Source: Phycicoccus sp. M110.8 (GTDB lineage Bacteria > Actinomycetota > Actinomycetes > Actinomycetales > Dermatophilaceae). Taken from it: 64,000 bases of DNA. The notes under the pieces are model-generated. The model was not told where the DNA came from, did not search any database, and worked only from the letters and a program-made list of their open reading frames with translations. Both the position numbers and the translations under genes were made by a program. Where the stretch lies: the NCBI RefSeq assembly GCF_032464895.1, contig NZ_JAWDIC010000001.1:1364001-1428000 (forward strand). The letters are read 5' to 3'. Below are positions 61,460-64,000 of the stretch, one piece after another (position 1 is the first letter of the stretch; the number at the start of each line of letters is the position of its first letter).

Positions 61460-62095
61460 GTGAGCACGACCGACGGCGGGACGACCGCACCGCGGCGGGG
61501 GCGTCCCGGGCGCGACCAGCAGACGGTGCTGCGCCGGGCGGTCGACCTGTTCAACGAGCAGGGCTACGACGGCACCAGCATGGGTGACCTGGCTCGCGCC
61601 CTCGGGTTCAGCAAGTCCGCGATCTACCACCACGTCCCCGGCAAGGAGCACCTGCTCTCCCAGGCGCTCGACGAGGCGCTCGACGGCCTCACCGCGGTCA
61701 TCGACGAGGCCGAGCGCCACGAGCCGGGATCCACTGCGTACCAGCGACTTCGCCGCGCCGTCCAGCTGTCGGTCGAGGTGCTCGTCGAGCACCAGCCCGC
61801 GGTCACCCTGCTGCTGCGCGTCCGCGGCAACAGCGAGGTCGAGGTGGAGGCCCTGCGCCGCCGCCGCGCCATCGACGCCCGCCTCGCGGCCCTCGTGCAG
61901 GAGGCCGTCGACGAAGGTTCACTCCGCTCGGACGTGTCGCCCCAGCTCGTGAGCCGGCTGCTCTTCGGGATGGTCAACTCGCTCGTCGAGTGGCACCGTC
62001 CCGGCGGCCCCGCCGACGCGCGGCAGCTCTCCGAGGCCATCACGACGATCGCGTTCGACGGCTTGGCGACCGCCACGGCCCGTCACCAGTCGTAG
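61460..62095 (+). CDS. TetR/AcrR-family regulator
   Basis: Predicted 211 aa from GTG 61460. Helix-turn-helix LFNEQGYDGTSMGDLARALG, FSKSAIYHHVPGKEHLLSQA (residues 28-70) and a helical C-terminal domain (VDEGSLRSDVSPQLVSRLLF, MVNSLVEWHRPGG). Similar regulators control fatty-acid or phenylacetate genes, and the adjacent 3-hydroxyacyl-CoA dehydrogenase/thiolase pair makes that likely here. Its end overlaps the dehydrogenase by 13 bp. Confidence 0.88.
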   Translation: MSTTDGGTTAPRRGRPGRDQQTVLRRAVDLFNEQGYDGTSMGDLARALGFSKSAIYHHVPGKEHLLSQALDEALDGLTAVIDEAERHEPGSTAYQRLRRAVQLSVEVLVEHQPAVTLLLRVRGNSEVEVEALRRRRAIDARLAALVQEAVDEGSLRSDVSPQLVSRLLFGMVNSLVEWHRPGGPADARQLSEAITTIAFDGLATATARHQS

Positions 62096-62958
62096 AAGCC
62101 GCGCCCCGCCTTGCGACCCAGCTCGCCGGCAGCGACCTTGTCCCGCAGCAGCTGCGGCGGCTCGAACCGCGGGCCGAGCTCGCGGGCCAGGTGCTCGGCG
62201 ATGGCCAGCCGCACGTCGAGCCCGACGATGTCGGTGGTCCGCAGCGGCCCCACGGGGTGGCGGTAGCCGAGCGTCATGGCGGTGTCGATGTCCTCGGCAC
62301 TCGCCACGCCCTCCTGCACCATCCGCATGGCCTCGAGCGCGATCGCGACCCCGAGCCGGCTGCTGGCGAACCCGGGCGCGTCCTGCACGGTGATCCCCGT
62401 CTTGCCCAGGGCCTCGACCCACGCGCGGGCGTCGTCGACGAGGGCCGGGTCGGTGCGCCTCCCGACGACGACCTCGACGAGGTCGCTGACGGGCACGGGG
62501 TTGAAGAAGTGCAGCCCGACGAGCCGCTCCGGACGCGACAGCCCGTCGGCGATCGAGTCGATCGACAGCGAGCTCGTGTTCGTGGCGAGTGCCGCGTCCG
62601 GCGCCGCCTGCTCCACCGCCGCGAACACCTGCCGCTTGAGCTCGACGTCCTCGGGCACCGCCTCCACGACCAGCGTCACCTCGGCGAGGTCGGCCGGGTC
62701 CGTGGTCGTCCGGTATGCCGCGCCCGCGGCCTCCGCCTCGACCCCGAGGGTCCCGCGCTCGGCCGCCTTCGCGAGGCTGCCGGCGATGCGCTCCCCCGCC
62801 GCCTGGGCCGCCGCTTCCGAGCTCTCGACGACGACGACCTGCGAGCCTGCGGAGACGAAGGCGTGCGCGATGCCGGCGCCCATGCGGCCACCCCCGTAGA
62901 CGCCGACGTGGGCCGGCAGCCGGCGCCCGGCCGCGCCGGCCGCGCCCGCGGCGCTCAC
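62083..62958 (-). CDS. 3-Hydroxyacyl-CoA dehydrogenase
   Basis: Predicted 291 aa. NAD-binding GVYGGGRMGAGIAHAFVSAG, ATNTSSLSIDSIADGLSRPE, FFNPVPVSDLVEVVVG, and C-terminal GRKAGRGFYDW. Oxidises 3-hydroxyacyl-CoA to 3-ketoacyl-CoA. GTG 62958 overlaps the thiolase stop by 4 bp, so the two beta-oxidation-like steps are coupled. Could belong to fatty-acid or phenylacetate (PaaH) catabolism. Confidence 0.92.
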   Translation of the reverse strand: MSAAGAAGAAGRRLPAHVGVYGGGRMGAGIAHAFVSAGSQVVVVESSEAAAQAAGERIAGSLAKAAERGTLGVEAEAAGAAYRTTTDPADLAEVTLVVEAVPEDVELKRQVFAAVEQAAPDAALATNTSSLSIDSIADGLSRPERLVGLHFFNPVPVSDLVEVVVGRRTDPALVDDARAWVEALGKTGITVQDAPGFASSRLGVAIALEAMRMVQEGVASAEDIDTAMTLGYRHPVGPLRTTDIVGLDVRLAIAEHLARELGPRFEPPQLLRDKVAAGELGRKAGRGFYDW

Positions 62959-64000
62959 GGGCGCTCCAGCAGCAGCGCGGTGCCCTGCCCGACGCCGACG
63001 CACATCGTCGCCAGGCCACGCCGGGCGCCGGCGCGCTCGAGCCGGCCGAGCAGCGTCACGACGATCCGGGTGCCGGAGCAGCCGAGCGGGTGGCCGAGGG
63101 CGATGGCGCCGCCGTCGGCGTTGACGACCTCCTCGTCGAGCTTGAGGTCGCGGACGCAGGCGAGGGACTGCGAGGCGAAGGCCTCGTTGAGCTCGACGGC
63201 GTCGAGGTCGTCCACCGTCCAGCCGGCCCGGTCGAGGGCCTTGCGCGTGGCGGGCACCGGCCCGATGCCCATGACGTCCGGTGCGACCCCGGCACTGGCA
63301 CCGCCGACGATGCGCGCCCGCGGGGTGAGGCCGTGCTTCTCCACGAACGCCTCCGACGCGACGACCACCGCCGCTGCGCCGTCGTTGAGGGCGCTGGAGT
63401 TGCCGGCCGTGACGAGGCCGTCCGGGCCGTGCAGCGGCCGCAGCCGGGCCAGCTTCTCCAGGCTCGTGTCGGCGCGGGGGCCCTCGTCGACCGCGACCTC
63501 GCCGTCGCCGACGGGGACCGCGACGGTCTCGGCCTCGAACCGCCCCGCCTCGATGGCCGCCACCGCCCGCTGGTGGGAGCGCAGCGCGAAGGTGTCGAGC
63601 TCCTCGCGGCTCAGCCCCCACCGCTGTGCGACCCGCTCCGCGGTCTGCGGCATGGTCAGCGTGGTGTCGGCGTCGAACCGCGGGTTGGTGAAGCGCCAGC
63701 CGATCGAGGTGTCGAACGCCGCACCCGGACGGGCGAACGCCTTCGCCGGCTTCTCCTGCACCCACGGCGCCCGCGTCATCGACTCGACCCCGCCCGCGAC
63801 GACGACGTCGGCGTCGCCCGCCGCGACCATCTGCCGGGCGGTGGTGATCGCCGTCATGCCCGAGGCGCACAGCCGGTTGACGGTGAAGCCGGGCACCGAG
63901 TCGGGGAAACCGGCGAGCAGCCAGGCCATCCGGGCGACGTTGCGGTTGTCCTCGCCTGCCTGGTTCGCGGCACCGAGGACCACCTCGTCGACCAGAGCCG
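62955..64000 (-). CDS. Acetyl-CoA acyltransferase (thiolase), 5' end beyond the window
   Basis: Partial, at least 348 codons visible. Active-site Cys in NRLCASGMTAITTARQM, ELNEAFASQSLACV, and the C-terminal GGAIALGHPLGCSGTRIVVT and ATMCVGVGQGTALLLERP. It cleaves 3-ketoacyl-CoA to acetyl-CoA and a shortened acyl-CoA. The N-terminal about 45-50 residues lie outside; the frame is open through 64000 (…LVDEVVLGAANQAGEDNRN). Coupled downstream with the 3-hydroxyacyl-CoA dehydrogenase, making a beta-oxidation pair, probably for fatty-acid or phenylacetate-type catabolism. Confidence 0.93.
   Translation of the reverse strand, partial: ALVDEVVLGAANQAGEDNRNVARMAWLLAGFPDSVPGFTVNRLCASGMTAITTARQMVAAGDADVVVAGGVESMTRAPWVQEKPAKAFARPGAAFDTSIGWRFTNPRFDADTTLTMPQTAERVAQRWGLSREELDTFALRSHQRAVAAIEAGRFEAETVAVPVGDGEVAVDEGPRADTSLEKLARLRPLHGPDGLVTAGNSSALNDGAAAVVVASEAFVEKHGLTPRARIVGGASAGVAPDVMGIGPVPATRKALDRAGWTVDDLDAVELNEAFASQSLACVRDLKLDEEVVNADGGAIALGHPLGCSGTRIVVTLLGRLERAGARRGLATMCVGVGQGTALLLERP

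Overview
The window is 64 kb of very G+C-rich DNA (I estimate about 72-73 percent by eye) from an actinobacterial chromosome. It carries two mycothiol genes (mshA, mshD), GlnR, a SenX3/RegX3 pair, an HbhA-like protein, a DUF2516 protein, GuaB1 and the MutT1-type Nudix/histidine-phosphatase fusion. Gene content, G+C and GTG/TTG start use suggest a Micrococcales member, perhaps Intrasporangiaceae (Janibacter/Phycicoccus/Terrabacter-like). The family assignment is inference. I see no rRNA, no CRISPR array and no recognisable IS transposase or prophage. There are three tRNA genes: Lys-TTT, Glu-TTC and Asp-GTC.

Layout. 1-12.9 kb: regX3-senX3, divergent phoU, a SigE-family sigma factor with a membrane partner, gpmA, a small Cys protein, a YbjN protein, mshA, a secreted protein, a methyltransferase, a cupin, DUF2516, dtd, asparaginase, an HbhA-like protein and its HTH partner. 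From memory, much of this order matches M. tuberculosis Rv0474-Rv0491. 13-20.4 kb: a BKACE enzyme, a Wzz/BY-kinase, YgfZ, Fur, an LCP ligase, a low-molecular-weight tyrosine phosphatase and a nitrobindin. 20.4-25.9 kb: DsrE, a membrane protein, MoaD, GlnR, a secreted 5'-nucleotidase and MshD. 25.9-36.5 kb: a phosphate block of ppk, mutT1, pstSCAB, pit and a DUF47 accessory gene. It is interrupted by a 1.3 kb cassette (AbiEi/DUF559-like gene) bounded by two copies of a 71-bp palindromic element. 36.5-49.9 kb: small zinc-knuckle proteins, an MFS pump with a divergent TetR regulator and three operators, tRNA-Lys, a cupredoxin lipoprotein, an M20 amidohydrolase, a PAS-ANTAR regulator, an aromatic acid exporter and a pirin. 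49.9-64 kb: SDR, GuaB1, a PHP phosphoesterase, a YtrA-type GntR operon behind a 48-bp inverted repeat, two tRNAs, a FadR-creatininase-esterase-AbgT operon, an SDR, a quinone-oxidoreductase-like enzyme with a divergent TetR, then a 3-hydroxyacyl-CoA dehydrogenase and a thiolase cut by the window edge.

How it works together. The dominant theme is phosphate. A SenX3/RegX3 system and PhoU share a promoter region with three GTTCAC repeats, and the same 11-bp direct repeat precedes pstS. High-affinity Pst uptake, low-affinity Pit uptake, polyphosphate synthesis, a surface 5'-nucleotidase and a Nudix/phosphatase lie within 36 kb. A second theme is envelope polysaccharide control (BY-kinase, LCP, tyrosine phosphatase).

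Most unusual signals. (1) A strand-neutral octamer, CGGCATAC/GTATGCCG, occurs 46 times, against about two expected from base composition. It reshapes codon choice (TAT-GCC for Tyr-Ala, GCA-TAC for Ala-Tyr). (2) The twin 71-bp palindromes bound the AbiEi/DUF559 cassette, one of them encoding the protein's C-terminus. (3) The Lys-rich tail usual on HbhA is here on the neighbouring HTH protein. (4) There are clean multi-site operators at the MFS/TetR and YtrA loci.
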